A stretch of 64,000 bases of DNA from NCBI RefSeq assembly GCF_004152845.1, contig NZ_SEON01000004.1:186001-250000 (forward strand), read 5' to 3'. Source of the DNA: Sphingobium fuliginis (lineage in GTDB: Bacteria > Pseudomonadota > Alphaproteobacteria > Sphingomonadales > Sphingomonadaceae). Both the position numbers and the translations under genes were made by a program. The notes under the pieces are model-generated. The model ran no database searches. It saw nothing but the letters and a program-made list of their open reading frames with translations, and had not been told where the DNA came from. Positions 51,035-59,971 of this stretch are shown here, piece after piece. Position 1 is the first letter of the stretch. Each line of letters starts with the position of its first letter.

Positions 51035-51964
51035 TCATACGGGTGCGATTTCCAGCCCGATCTTCTTCCTGAAAGCGCCCGGCGTCTGGCCGGTTTCCTT
51101 TTTGAACGCGCGATTGAACGCTGCCGGCGACTCATAGCCGATGCTGCGGGAGACCTCCGCCAGAGCTGTGCCACGCCTCTGGATCATCCGCGTCGCCCGA
51201 TATATGCGCCAGTGGGTCAGATACTCCAACGGCGTACGGCCGACCACGACCTTGAACCGGGCCGCAAACGCTGATCGCGACATTCCCGCTTCCCGCGCGA
51301 GAGCTTCGACAGTCCAATCCCGCCCGGGCTCCGCATGAACGGCCTTTATGGCCTGCGCCAGATTGCGGTCGGCGAGCGCCGCCAGCCATCCGTGCGTGGG
51401 ACCGCCAGGCTGCGACGCGAGCGCGCGTATGGCATGGACGAACAGCAGCTCGAAGAGCCGGCTCGTGACCGCCTCGGAGCCAAGACCCGGCGCCTCGGTC
51501 TCCGCTGCAAGCAGCTCGAGGACTGACTGGAAGGCAAGCGACCGGTTCTGATCGAGCTTTAGATGAAGCAGCTTCGGCAACACGGCGAGAAGCGGCTGGG
51601 CATCGAGCGCGTCGATCTCGAAAGCGCCGCTCACAAAGGTGGTGAGCGCGCCCCCGCCGCCTAGCTCTATCCGATGCCCCACGCGCAGCTTCTCCACGTC
51701 GACACAGTCGATCATCTGCGAGCCTTCATGGTCGAACAGGCGATAGGGCTCGTCATCTAGCATGATGAAGACATCGCCGCCGCGCAGCGGGATCGGTTCG
51801 GCATTGTTCCCCGAAATCAGGATTCCCGATCCTCGCACCACGAGCACGAACTTCACGGCCTGCTCGCCTTTGGACATGAAGCCCCAGGGCGCGGTCGCAT
51901 CGAGCCGCGTGAAGCCCGCCTTGCGAATGCGCATTTGCGTGAAGATCTCTGTCAGAGGGTCCAT
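51035..51964 (-). CDS. AraC-family transcriptional regulator (cupin_6 type)
   Basis: 309 residues. A cupin-like sensor (VKFVLVVRGSGILISGNNAE) precedes the two-HTH AraC domain (WTVEALAREAGMSRSAFAAR, then TRMIQRRGTALAEVSRSIGY). It is divergent from the SnoaL-like gene at 52067 and probably controls it and the SDR. AAGGATGG lies 7 nt before the ATG at 51964. Confidence 0.87.
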   Translation of the reverse strand: MDPLTEIFTQMRIRKAGFTRLDATAPWGFMSKGEQAVKFVLVVRGSGILISGNNAEPIPLRGGDVFIMLDDEPYRLFDHEGSQMIDCVDVEKLRVGHRIELGGGGALTTFVSGAFEIDALDAQPLLAVLPKLLHLKLDQNRSLAFQSVLELLAAETEAPGLGSEAVTSRLFELLFVHAIRALASQPGGPTHGWLAALADRNLAQAIKAVHAEPGRDWTVEALAREAGMSRSAFAARFKVVVGRTPLEYLTHWRIYRATRMIQRRGTALAEVSRSIGYESPAAFNRAFKKETGQTPGAFRKKIGLEIAPV

Positions 51965-52066
51965 GATCAGCCATCCTTCTGGACGATAGAGCAACAAATA
52001 TGGCGGTCTGATATCTATACGTTTCTACTCCTTGGCGCAATATCAGTCACAGAAAGGAGACCGGCG

Positions 52067-52501
52067 ATGGATACCGCCATAGACAATATCGAGCAGGTTC
52101 GGCGCGCCAAGGCGCGCTACGCCCGCTTCCTCGACACCAAGGATTGGGACGGTTTCGCCGACCTCTTCGAGCCGGCGGTCGAGGTGCGCATGTTCGATCC
52201 GGCGGGGAACCTGGTCGTTTCCCACGACGACCGCGACAGCTTCGTGGCTGCGGCCCGGGCCGGGCTCGAAGGCGGGCAGTCGATCCACCAGATGCACAAC
52301 GACGAAATAGATCAGATCTCCGATACCGAGATTTCCGCGACTTGGTCGATGGAGGACATGATCATCTTCCGCCCGGGGTCGGAAGGGCCGCGCCGGATGC
52401 ACGGCTATGGGCACTATCACGAGCTCTGGCGCCTGGGGACCGACGGCTGGCGGATCACGCGTCTCGAGCTTCGCCGCACCATCCTCGAGTTCACGGAATA
52501 G
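52067..52501 (+). CDS. SnoaL/NTF2-like protein
   Basis: 144 residues. RRAKARYARFLDTKDWDGFADLFEP is the N-terminal helix of this fold, followed by HQMHNDEIDQISDTEISATW and GHYHELWRLGTDGWRITRLE. It could be a dehydratase/isomerase-like enzyme or a binding protein. AAAGGAGA precedes the ATG at 52067. The broken MDR gene follows 9 nt after its stop. Confidence 0.83.
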   Translation: MDTAIDNIEQVRRAKARYARFLDTKDWDGFADLFEPAVEVRMFDPAGNLVVSHDDRDSFVAAARAGLEGGQSIHQMHNDEIDQISDTEISATWSMEDMIIFRPGSEGPRRMHGYGHYHELWRLGTDGWRITRLELRRTILEFTE

Positions 52502-52510
52502 GAGGCGGCG

Positions 52511-53200
52511 ATGAGCGAGAACTCGAACAAGGTCGCTACGATGCAAGCGCTGGTCATGGCGCGCGCCGGAGGGCCCGAAGTGCTCGAGCTGCGAGAGATC
52601 GCAAGGCCGCGCATACTGGCCGATACCGACATTCTCGTCCGCGTGATGGCGGCAGGCATCAACCCCGCAGACTGGCAGAGCCGCAGGAACGGTGCAGTGT
52701 ACGGCGACGGAGCGATCGACGCCTTCACGATCCTCGGAATCGACGGGACGGGCGTCGTCGATGCCGTCGGCGCCGCCATCAAGCACCTCCAGCCGGGCGA
52801 TGCGGTCTGGTATGTCGACGGTGGCTATGCCGGCAAGTTCGGCAGCTATGCCGAGTACAAGGTGCTGAACGGGCACTATGCGGCCCGGATGCCGGCCAGC
52901 CTCGACTTCCTTGAGGCGGCCGCGCTGCCGACCGTCGCGCTGACCGCGTGGCAGGCTGTGTTCGACAAGGCCGACATCCACCCCGGCGACTTCGTGCTGG
53001 TCCAGGGCGGCGCAGGCGGGCTCGGACACATCGCGATCCAGTATCTCCGCGCGCTGGGCGCGCGGATCGCGGCGAGGCGCTGGCCGGCAACCGCGCGCGG
53101 TTCTTCCGCGACGTTGCCTCGGGGCCGTTCTACGGCTTCAACCGCCCCGGGGCGGACGTCTCGCAGGCGATCATCGACAACTGGTGGCGCCAGGGCATGA
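52511..53200 (+). pseudogene. Zinc-type/quinone oxidoreductase (MDR), C-terminally truncated
   Basis: Residues 1-187 match an NADPH:quinone reductase-like MDR: QALVMARAGGPEVLELREIA, AAGINPADWQ, LPTVALTAWQAVFDKADI and VLVQGGAGGLGHIAIQYL (nucleotide loop). Homology stops at ALGARIA near 53072, where the frame enters a haloperoxidase fragment read out of frame. The cofactor-binding second half is missing, so the product is unlikely to work. Confidence 0.78.
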
Positions 53201-53463
53201 TGGGCAGCGCGCTCGCCCAATACCAGGGCATCAAGGCATTCTCCGAGACCGACCAGACCGAGGACCTGACGGCGATCGACGTTCCGATCCTCGTCGTGCA
53301 GGGTGACGACGACCAGGTGGTGCCTTATTCCGCCGCGGCGCTGAAACAGATCGGGCTGCTCCGCAACGGCACGCTGAAGATCTACGAGGGCTACCCGCAC
53401 GGGATGCTGACGACGCATGCCGACCTCATCAATCCCGACCTGCTCGCCTTCGTGAAGGCGTAG
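53072..53463 (+). pseudogene. Haloperoxidase-like alpha/beta hydrolase, C-terminal fragment
   Basis: NRARFFRDVASGPFYGFNRP, VPILVVQGDDDQVVPYSAAA (catalytic Asp region) and IYEGYPHGMLTTHADLINPD with the catalytic His match the C-terminal half of non-haem chloroperoxidases. The nucleophile elbow is absent. It is joined directly to the truncated MDR gene at about 53072. Confidence 0.75.
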
Positions 53464-53529
53464 CTCGGCCGCTCGCGCGCAGCGGACGGGGAGTGGCTCC
53501 GCGGGTCCTCCGCCTGAAAGGAAACCATC

Positions 53530-54363
53530 ATGACTGCTCGAACCTGGTTCATCACCGGCGCCTCCAGCGGCCTTGGCGCGGCGATCGCGAGAGCTGCGCT
53601 GCGCGCCGGCCATCGCGTCGCTGCGACAGCCCGCGACAACACCCGTCTTGCGAAGCTGACCGAGACCGCGCCCGAGCGGGTGCTGGCGTTGTCGATGGAC
53701 CTGACCGCTCCGGACCAGATCGAAGGGGCCATTGCGGCAGCCGAGGCGTGGCATGGCGGCATCGACGTCCTCGTGAACAATGCTGCGCTGGGCTATCTCG
53801 CGGCGATCGAGGAAGGGGAGGATGCTAAGATCCGCACGCTCTTCGAAACCAATGTCCTAGGGGCAGCACACGCCATCCGCGCCGCTCTCCCGGGAATGCG
53901 GGACCGGGGCAGAGGCGCTATCATCAACGTGTCGTCGTTCAACGGGGTCGTCGCAATGCCGTCGCTCGGCTACTATAGCGCCACCAAGTTTGCCCTCGAG
54001 GGGCTTACCGAAGCGCTCGCGCAAGAGGTCGCGCCGCTCGGGATCAAGGTGATGGCGATCGAGCCCGGCGGCATCCGTACGGGAATCGTCGAGCGCAACC
54101 TTCGCAGCCCCCGGATCGACGCATACGCTGAAAGCGCCCACGCGATCATCGACCTTCTGGACAACGACAAAGATTTCGCGCTGGCGCCCAGCGATCCCGA
54201 CCGGATCGGCGAAATTCTGGTCGGGCTGGCAGAAGCGGGCGAGATGCCGCGACGCCTAATTCTTGGCGCGGACAGCTGGGCCGGGATCACAGCGGCGTTG
54301 GAGGGGCGGCGTGAAGAATACGAAGCTTGGAGAGATCTGTCGCACAGCACGTCTTTCGCATGA
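53530..54363 (+). CDS. SDR-family oxidoreductase
   Basis: 277 residues. ITGASSGLGAAIA binds the cofactor, NNAALG replaces NNAG, and Ser in NVSSFNG with YYSATK is the active site. The length and the substrate-loop ending (LGADSWAGITAALEGRREEY) resemble the SDR class with a long C-terminus. It follows the broken gene pair and is the only intact enzyme gene in this stretch. Confidence 0.86.
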   Translation: MTARTWFITGASSGLGAAIARAALRAGHRVAATARDNTRLAKLTETAPERVLALSMDLTAPDQIEGAIAAAEAWHGGIDVLVNNAALGYLAAIEEGEDAKIRTLFETNVLGAAHAIRAALPGMRDRGRGAIINVSSFNGVVAMPSLGYYSATKFALEGLTEALAQEVAPLGIKVMAIEPGGIRTGIVERNLRSPRIDAYAESAHAIIDLLDNDKDFALAPSDPDRIGEILVGLAEAGEMPRRLILGADSWAGITAALEGRREEYEAWRDLSHSTSFA

Positions 54364-54686
54364 CGGCGACCTGAACCACCCTGTAGAAGTACGTTGCGGA
54401 ACTCCCTAGCCGTTAGGAATACGTCTGCTTTTGAGGGCATCTATGCGGGCGCTGAACGACGGCAATCAGGGCGCCAAGCTGACAGGTCGGTCCGCCGTCC
54501 GGAACGTCCGGTATCCCTATCAGCGCTCCCGAAAGGAGCCGTTCCGGATCGTCCAACGAAGCGGACATGATGACCGGCCCGAAGGCAGCAATGAGATGTC
54601 CGCTCCTGGTGAACGAAATTTGGCCGCTGAGCGGCGAGGAAGGGTCGTGACCACCTCGTCATTCGCCTTGTCGCCCGGATTGAGCG
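54364..54686. other. Non-coding stretch, repeat-like
   Basis: About 320 nt before the second VapBC module. It contains CGGACAT/TGTCCGCT segments like those at 46679 and 48981, but no convincing gene. Confidence 0.35.
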
Positions 54687-55076
54687 TTAGGGCACGACGA
54701 CGGGGATCGCGTCCAATTTTGCAGCGCGCTTGGCGAACTTGCGGTCGAAAGTCAGAAATTCAGTGCATTGTGCGGATCGCGCAAGGTGAAGGGCGTCGGC
54801 GAAATCCATTCCCTGTTCCATCCAGTCGAGGGCTAATGCTATACGGGCAGGTTCTTCTACCAGCATTCCTGGAAGGCCGGCTAGGCCACGTAGCACGCGA
54901 GCAATTTCGTCTGGCGCGAAGCCATAACCCGCGCGCAGCACCCATTCTGCCTCCAAAAGCACTGTTACGCCGAGAAAAATTTCGTTCCCATCAACGATGC
55001 TGCGGGCTGCCTTCGCCTGTTTTTCATCGTCAGCGGTCAGCAAGCGGACGACGATGTTGGTATCAATCCCGCGCAC
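54687..55076 (-). CDS. vapC: PIN-domain toxin VapC (second copy)
   Basis: 129 residues. Asp5 in GIDTNIVVRL, Glu in LLEAEWVLRAGYG, Asp in GMDFADALHL and FDRKFAKRA are the PIN active-site residues. It is related to the VapC at 41210 (same size and pattern). It overlaps its antitoxin by 14 nt. Confidence 0.86.
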   Translation of the reverse strand: MRGIDTNIVVRLLTADDEKQAKAARSIVDGNEIFLGVTVLLEAEWVLRAGYGFAPDEIARVLRGLAGLPGMLVEEPARIALALDWMEQGMDFADALHLARSAQCTEFLTFDRKFAKRAAKLDAIPVVVP

Positions 55077-55335
55077 GCCGCTTTGCTTCCTCCGATATGA
55101 CCATATTCATCTCATCGATAGAGAGAGCGGGCTTTGTTGATCGTAGCGACCCAAAGACAGATTCGATATCCGTGGCGGCAAAAACAGGCGCAGCTTTCAG
55201 GAGCACGCCTTCGTCCGTTTCTTCCACAATCAGCTTGGTGCCCGCCGTCCAGTGTTTCTGTTCACGGATCGCTTTGGGCAAGATAACCTGCCCTTTAGTT
55301 GAAAGCGTGGTGGTGATCCGTTCCTGAATGCCCAT
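55063..55335 (-). CDS. vapB: AbrB-family antitoxin VapB (second copy)
   Basis: 90 residues. TTTLSTKGQVILPKAIREQK is the AbrB swapped-hairpin domain; the tail LSIDEMNMVISEEAKRRA matches the style of the first VapB tail. The ATG at 55335 has GGAGG 5 nt upstream. Confidence 0.83.
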   Translation of the reverse strand: MGIQERITTTLSTKGQVILPKAIREQKHWTAGTKLIVEETDEGVLLKAAPVFAATDIESVFGSLRSTKPALSIDEMNMVISEEAKRRARD

Positions 55336-55503
55336 GGCGGCCTCCGTCAGTAAGACAGAGGTAAGATAGCAGTGGCTGTAGTCGGTGGCAAGGAGCGGCC
55401 GGTCCGCACCTGAAGAGCAAATATGGGCAGATGAATGTCGGCACAGGGTCGGCCTATTTTGAAGCGTTATTCCTGCGGCCATCATGGCCACAGGAGACGT
55501 GTC

Positions 55504-56135
55504 ATGGGATTATCAGAATTTGATCCCGCCGCTCGGCAGAGAGTATCATGGAACGCCGGACGCAAGCTTGGCGCGAAACGAGCGCTGAAACCCCGTTAGA
55601 TTTGGGCGATCCGCTTCTTTCTCGACCAACATGGGCGCATCCGGGATCGCGCCATCTTCGATCTCGCCATCGATAGCAAGCTGCGCGGTTGGACCTGGTG
55701 AAGATCAGGATCAGCGATATCGTTTGTGATCGGAAAGTTCGCACCCGGGCCACCGTCGTTCAGCACAAGACCGGAAGGCCAGTCCAGTTTGAGCTGATGG
55801 ACGATGTTCGGGCCAGCCCCCTCAAATGGCTTGAGCTACGAGGGGGATCCCTCGAGGATTTCGCCTTCCCGAGCCGCACCGACCACACGACCCACATCAG
55901 CATACGGCAATATGCCCGTCTTGTTGACGAATGGGTCACAGGAATTGGACTGCCGAGCGAGGATTACGGTACCCATTCCCTGCGGCGAACCAAGGCGTCG
56001 ATCATATACAAAGCTGCTGGAAATCTCCGAGCGGTCCAGATCCTGCTGGGACATACGAAGATCGAAAGTACGGTCAGATATCTCGGGGTGGATGTAGAGG
56101 ACGCACTGACATTGGCAGAGGGCACGGAAATCTGA
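55504..56135 (+). pseudogene. Broken tyrosine recombinase, paralogue of the intact copy at 47667
   Basis: Translation from ATG 55504 matches the intact 210-residue recombinase, but there is an in-frame TAG where the intact copy has Asp32 (KPRDIW), and after DSKLRG a single base is missing, shifting the frame into the 148-codon remainder (LVKIRISDI to the end). The late catalytic residues His, Arg and Tyr (THSLRRT, LLGHTKIE, TVRYLGV) are still encoded. Two lesions make it a pseudogene. Confidence 0.82.
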
Positions 56136-56596
56136 GGTTTCCTGGCTCCTCACCGAAATCCACCATTAGGAGCTGTGACAGAAGCTAGTCAAAAATAGCA
56201 AATCCATCAAAATAGTCGTCGAGATAAATATATTCGGATTGATGGCGTGCCTAACCTGAAAAGTAATATGCCGGATTAGTCTCTATGCTCTTAGCCACCA
56301 CGGCCACCGTATCCTTGACGCCGGTGCTTCAGCAAGCGCATGCGAGAGCGGGATTCTTTTACGCTCCAGAAGGGTTGCTACAATCTGTAGCTTTTCGATC
56401 AACTCTTCATGACGAACATGAGCAAAGCGGGCGGCCTGTTCAATCGTGGAAAAGACGCGACAAACAGTTTGTTGCCAAGTAGCAACATATTGCAAAAAAA
56501 CGACATAGGTTGTGCGCCGCAACAGAAGTGCGATTGCCAGCCGGTAGCAGAGCAGCAACACTCCACTCCAGGGAACGACGGTCAAGGGGTAAAATC
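56136..56596. other. AT-richer intergenic region before the TonB receptor
   Basis: About 460 nt with lower GC than its neighbours. A small inverted repeat TGTTGC-CAAGTA-GCAACA lies at 56470-56487. A minus-strand frame at 56283-56585 encodes 100 residues without recognisable homology or a good start. The promoter of the receptor gene must lie here. Confidence 0.4.
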
Positions 56597-59416
56597 ATGC
56601 GATTGAAAAATACCTTGTATTGCGGCGTCATGCTTTCGGTTCTTGGAGCGACTGCGCCGGCATTAGCGCAGTCCGCTGTTCCGCAGGCCGATGACGGCAA
56701 CGCCATCATCGTCACCGGATCGCGCATTCGCCGGGATCCCACCGAACAAGACAAACCCATCGTCACGGTGGATCAGGAATCCATCGCGCGGACCGGCCTG
56801 ACCTCGATCGCCGACGTGCTGCAACGTATCCCAAGCGCCGCAGGCGGCCTCAACACCAAGACTAACAATGCGGGGAATATCGGTGGGCCGCCCGACGGCA
56901 CCGGCGTGAGTTCGGGTTCAGCCGAAATTGACCTACGCTATCTGGGTGCCAAGCGGACACTCGTGCTGGTCGACGGTATGCGCTACGTCAACGGATCGGC
57001 GGCTGGCGGCATTCCGGCCTCGGTTGATCTCAACACCATTCCGCAGAGCATGATTGAGCGGGTGGAAGTGCTGCAGTCGGGTGCTTCCCCGCTCTATGGC
57101 TCGGACGCGGTCGCGGGCGTGGTGAACATCATCACCCGCCAGTCGCAAAAGGGCCTCGACATGTCGGCCCAGTTCGGCACCTATCGTCAGGGCGACGGAC
57201 ACACCTACGACATCAACGCCAGCTACGGCATCCAGTCCGATCGCGTCTCGATCGTCTTTGGCGGCAATTATGTGAAGCAGGAAGGCGTCAGCACCGCCGA
57301 CCGCTCGATCTCGCAATGGCCCGCCGCCGGCGGTAGCAGTTGCGCGGATGGCGGTTGTTCGAGCGCCACGCCCAACGGCCGCTACGACGTGCTGGGACAA
57401 AGCCTGACGTTGAGCAATCCGATCATAGGCCGCGCGCCGGTGCTGAGCGACTATCGCCCCTATGTGTCCGCAACGGACTCTTTCAACTTCGCGCCTTATA
57501 ATTATCTGCTGACGCCCTCGAAGCGTTATGGCGCCTTTCTGAACGGCAAGTTTGAATTTTCCGACGCTGTCAGCCTGCGGACAAGGCTGGTCTATCAGCA
57601 CCGCGAGTCGACCACGCAAGCAGCGTTCCTACCGCTGTTCATCGGGCCCGATGCGGGTAACGGCAACCTGCTGGACACGATCTCGGTCGATGCCAGCAAC
57701 CCCTATAATCCATTTGGCGTCACGCTCTCGGCCGATCCGGGATCGGCTAACTATTCGACGATCCGCCGCCGCTTCGTAGAGGGCGGACCGCGCATCTTCA
57801 GCCAGGAAGTCGATACGCTCACAATGGCGGCCACGCTGGAAGGCACGTTCGATGTCGGCGATCATAAATGGTATTGGGACGTCAATGGCAGCTATGGCAC
57901 CAATAATGCGCACCAAGTCTTCACCGGCAACCTCAACGCCGCCAGGCTCGCCCAGGCGCTGGGGCCAGTCGGCGCCTGTACCGGCGCTTGCGTGCCGTTC
58001 AACATCTTCGGCGGCGCCGGGTCGATAACTCAGGCAATGCTCGATTATGTGACCTTCGACGAGCGCGACCGCAGCGAACAGGAATTGTGGGACGTCACTG
58101 CCAACCTGTCGGGCGACCTGTTCGACCTGCCTGGCGGCGCGGTGGGCTTCGCTGTCGGCTATGAGCATCGCGATCAGCAGGCATACTATACTCCCGACCC
58201 GATCATCACAGCGGGCCTGGGGGCGGACGTGCCGACCAGCCCTGCACGCGGCGGCTTCAATGTCGATGAATTCTATGGCGAACTGCGCATCCCCATCCTG
58301 TCCGACACGCCCTTTTTCCAGAAGTTGGAACTGAACGGCGCGGTGCGCCATTCCAACTATTCCAGCTTCGGCAGCAACACCACCTACACGGTTTCGGGCC
58401 TGTGGAAGCCGACCCGTGATCTGCTCCTGCGCGGCGGTTATGCCGAAAGCCTTCGCGCGCCCAGCATTGGTGAACTCTATGCCGGCCGTTCCCGCACTGA
58501 CGCGACGATCAACGATCCCTGCACGAATGTGCCGGGCAGCCCATGGCAGACCAACGCGACCGTCCGGGCGAATTGCATTGCCAATGGCGTCCCTGCCAGC
58601 GGCAGCTATGCCGAACCGCAGGGCGGTCAGTTGGGCGTTTTCTCGCAGGGCTTTACGGGTCTGAAGCCGGAAACATCCAAGACTTGGACCGCAGGCGGCG
58701 TCTATAGCCCGGCCTGGGCCCGCGACAGCTTCGCCAGCGCGTTCAGCATCGAGGTCAATTACTACACGATCAAGCTGAAGAATGCGATTGACTCGGTGCC
58801 CGCCACGCTCACACTCCAGCGTTGCGCGTTCGAGGCCGATCCGATCAGCTGTGCCGCGATCACCCGTACCGGCAGCGGTGCGGTCGCGGGTATCGACGGC
58901 GTGCTCCAGAACCTCAACGCGATTGAAACCGACGGGATCGACGGCACTCTGAACTACCGCTCGAAGATGATCGGCAACGGCTCCATCGGTCTCAACATCA
59001 ACGCCGCTTATTTGCTGAAGTACAACATCAAGCCCCCAGCTGATCTGGGCGCGCCGACGATCAAGTGCGCCGGTACGGAGCGGTGCGGGGCGAGCGATCA
59101 GGCCTATCCGCATTTCAAGGCGAACGCCACGCTGGACTACTCAACCGAAAGCTATGGATTGTCCTTCACCGGCCGCTATCTCAGCAAGGTCACTGAAAGC
59201 GACGGCCATGTCATGAAGGCGACCTTCTACGGGGACATCCAGGCCTATTTCTCGCCCGACTGGCTGGATCATCGCACCCGCCTGACAATCGGCGTCAACA
59301 ATGTGTTCGATAAGGATCCGCCGCTTTGCGGAACATGCGACGGCGCGAATTTCGACACGACCAGCTACGACGTGCCGGGGCAGTTCGGCTATCTGCGCTT
59401 GTCCTACAAGATGTAA
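56597..59416 (+). CDS. TonB-dependent outer-membrane receptor
   Basis: 939 residues. [20 protein letters not shown] is the signal start, ALAQSAVPQ the cleavage region, and [20 protein letters not shown] opens the plug. [32 protein letters not shown] and GVVNIITR are plug hallmarks of sphingomonad receptors; the rest is a 22-strand barrel ending YLRLSYKM. It imports a large or scarce organic nutrient with TonB energy. It has no regulator attached and is followed by a GC hairpin. AAGGGG precedes the ATG at 56597. Confidence 0.93.
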   Translation: MRLKNTLYCGVMLSVLGATAPALAQSAVPQADDGNAIIVTGSRIRRDPTEQDKPIVTVDQESIARTGLTSIADVLQRIPSAAGGLNTKTNNAGNIGGPPDGTGVSSGSAEIDLRYLGAKRTLVLVDGMRYVNGSAAGGIPASVDLNTIPQSMIERVEVLQSGASPLYGSDAVAGVVNIITRQSQKGLDMSAQFGTYRQGDGHTYDINASYGIQSDRVSIVFGGNYVKQEGVSTADRSISQWPAAGGSSCADGGCSSATPNGRYDVLGQSLTLSNPIIGRAPVLSDYRPYVSATDSFNFAPYNYLLTPSKRYGAFLNGKFEFSDAVSLRTRLVYQHRESTTQAAFLPLFIGPDAGNGNLLDTISVDASNPYNPFGVTLSADPGSANYSTIRRRFVEGGPRIFSQEVDTLTMAATLEGTFDVGDHKWYWDVNGSYGTNNAHQVFTGNLNAARLAQALGPVGACTGACVPFNIFGGAGSITQAMLDYVTFDERDRSEQELWDVTANLSGDLFDLPGGAVGFAVGYEHRDQQAYYTPDPIITAGLGADVPTSPARGGFNVDEFYGELRIPILSDTPFFQKLELNGAVRHSNYSSFGSNTTYTVSGLWKPTRDLLLRGGYAESLRAPSIGELYAGRSRTDATINDPCTNVPGSPWQTNATVRANCIANGVPASGSYAEPQGGQLGVFSQGFTGLKPETSKTWTAGGVYSPAWARDSFASAFSIEVNYYTIKLKNAIDSVPATLTLQRCAFEADPISCAAITRTGSGAVAGIDGVLQNLNAIETDGIDGTLNYRSKMIGNGSIGLNINAAYLLKYNIKPPADLGAPTIKCAGTERCGASDQAYPHFKANATLDYSTESYGLSFTGRYLSKVTESDGHVMKATFYGDIQAYFSPDWLDHRTRLTIGVNNVFDKDPPLCGTCDGANFDTTSYDVPGQFGYLRLSYKM

Positions 59417-59439
59417 AATTCAAACGCTTGAAAACGAAC

Positions 59440-59462
59440 GGGCGCGTCCGCCGGGCGCGCCC
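59440..59462 (+). terminator. GC-rich hairpin after TonB receptor
   Basis: GGGCGCG (59440-59446) pairs with CGCGCCC (59456-59462) around 9 nt, 23 nt after the stop. There is no clear T run. Confidence 0.5.
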
Positions 59463-59636
59463 TCAGGCGCGATCAACCTAGCCTAATCTTCACACGTTCG
59501 TCTCCTTCTCTGCTTAGGACTACCGCTGTTGGGCTTTCACGCCAAGTGTGGAAACTGGTTTCGGAGAGGAAAGCCGGCTGGTCAGTTTCAGTCCGCCAAA
59601 GCCCTTCATTGTCTGGATATCGCTTAGTTTTAAGGA

Positions 59637-59729
59637 CGGCTGAAGGAGGGCGAGGTCATCCACATCATCTGCGACAGGATCACCGATCATGACGAGATGC
59701 CAAGATCGGGCGGACGCATGGATTTTTAG
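59637..59729 (+). pseudogene. Possible DnaE2-type polymerase remnant
   Basis: About 30 codons (GRLKEGEVIHIICDRITDHD, RSGGRMDF, then a stop) resemble the last domain of an error-prone DNA polymerase DnaE2. The match is short and no start or upstream part remains. The rest of the gap 59463-59971 shows nothing clear. It could be chance similarity. Confidence 0.3.
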
Positions 59730-59971
59730 TCTTGCGTCCAGCCGGGGCGATGGCGCTAGCCATGGCGGCCGCTCGCCTGACGAACAGACACTGACCGCCC
59801 GGTTGATCGGTTGGTGAACCGAGAAGCCTTCAAACCACTTGCGACCCAGTCACTGCCGTTCGAGATAACCTAAGGAACGGCAGCGCCCCATAGGCTAAAC
59901 CGAAGTGGAAAAGGCGGCATTGTTGGCGAAATGGCACAATATTAACGATAACGGGTAGATTGACGGCACGT

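Noticed and set aside
56283-56585. 100-codon minus-strand frame upstream of the TonB receptor
   Set aside because: No ribosome site, no recognisable domain, and it overlaps the likely promoter of the receptor.
57629-59113. 494-codon minus-strand frame inside the TonB receptor
   Set aside because: The plus strand is a continuous TonB receptor barrel; the minus frame shows no motifs.
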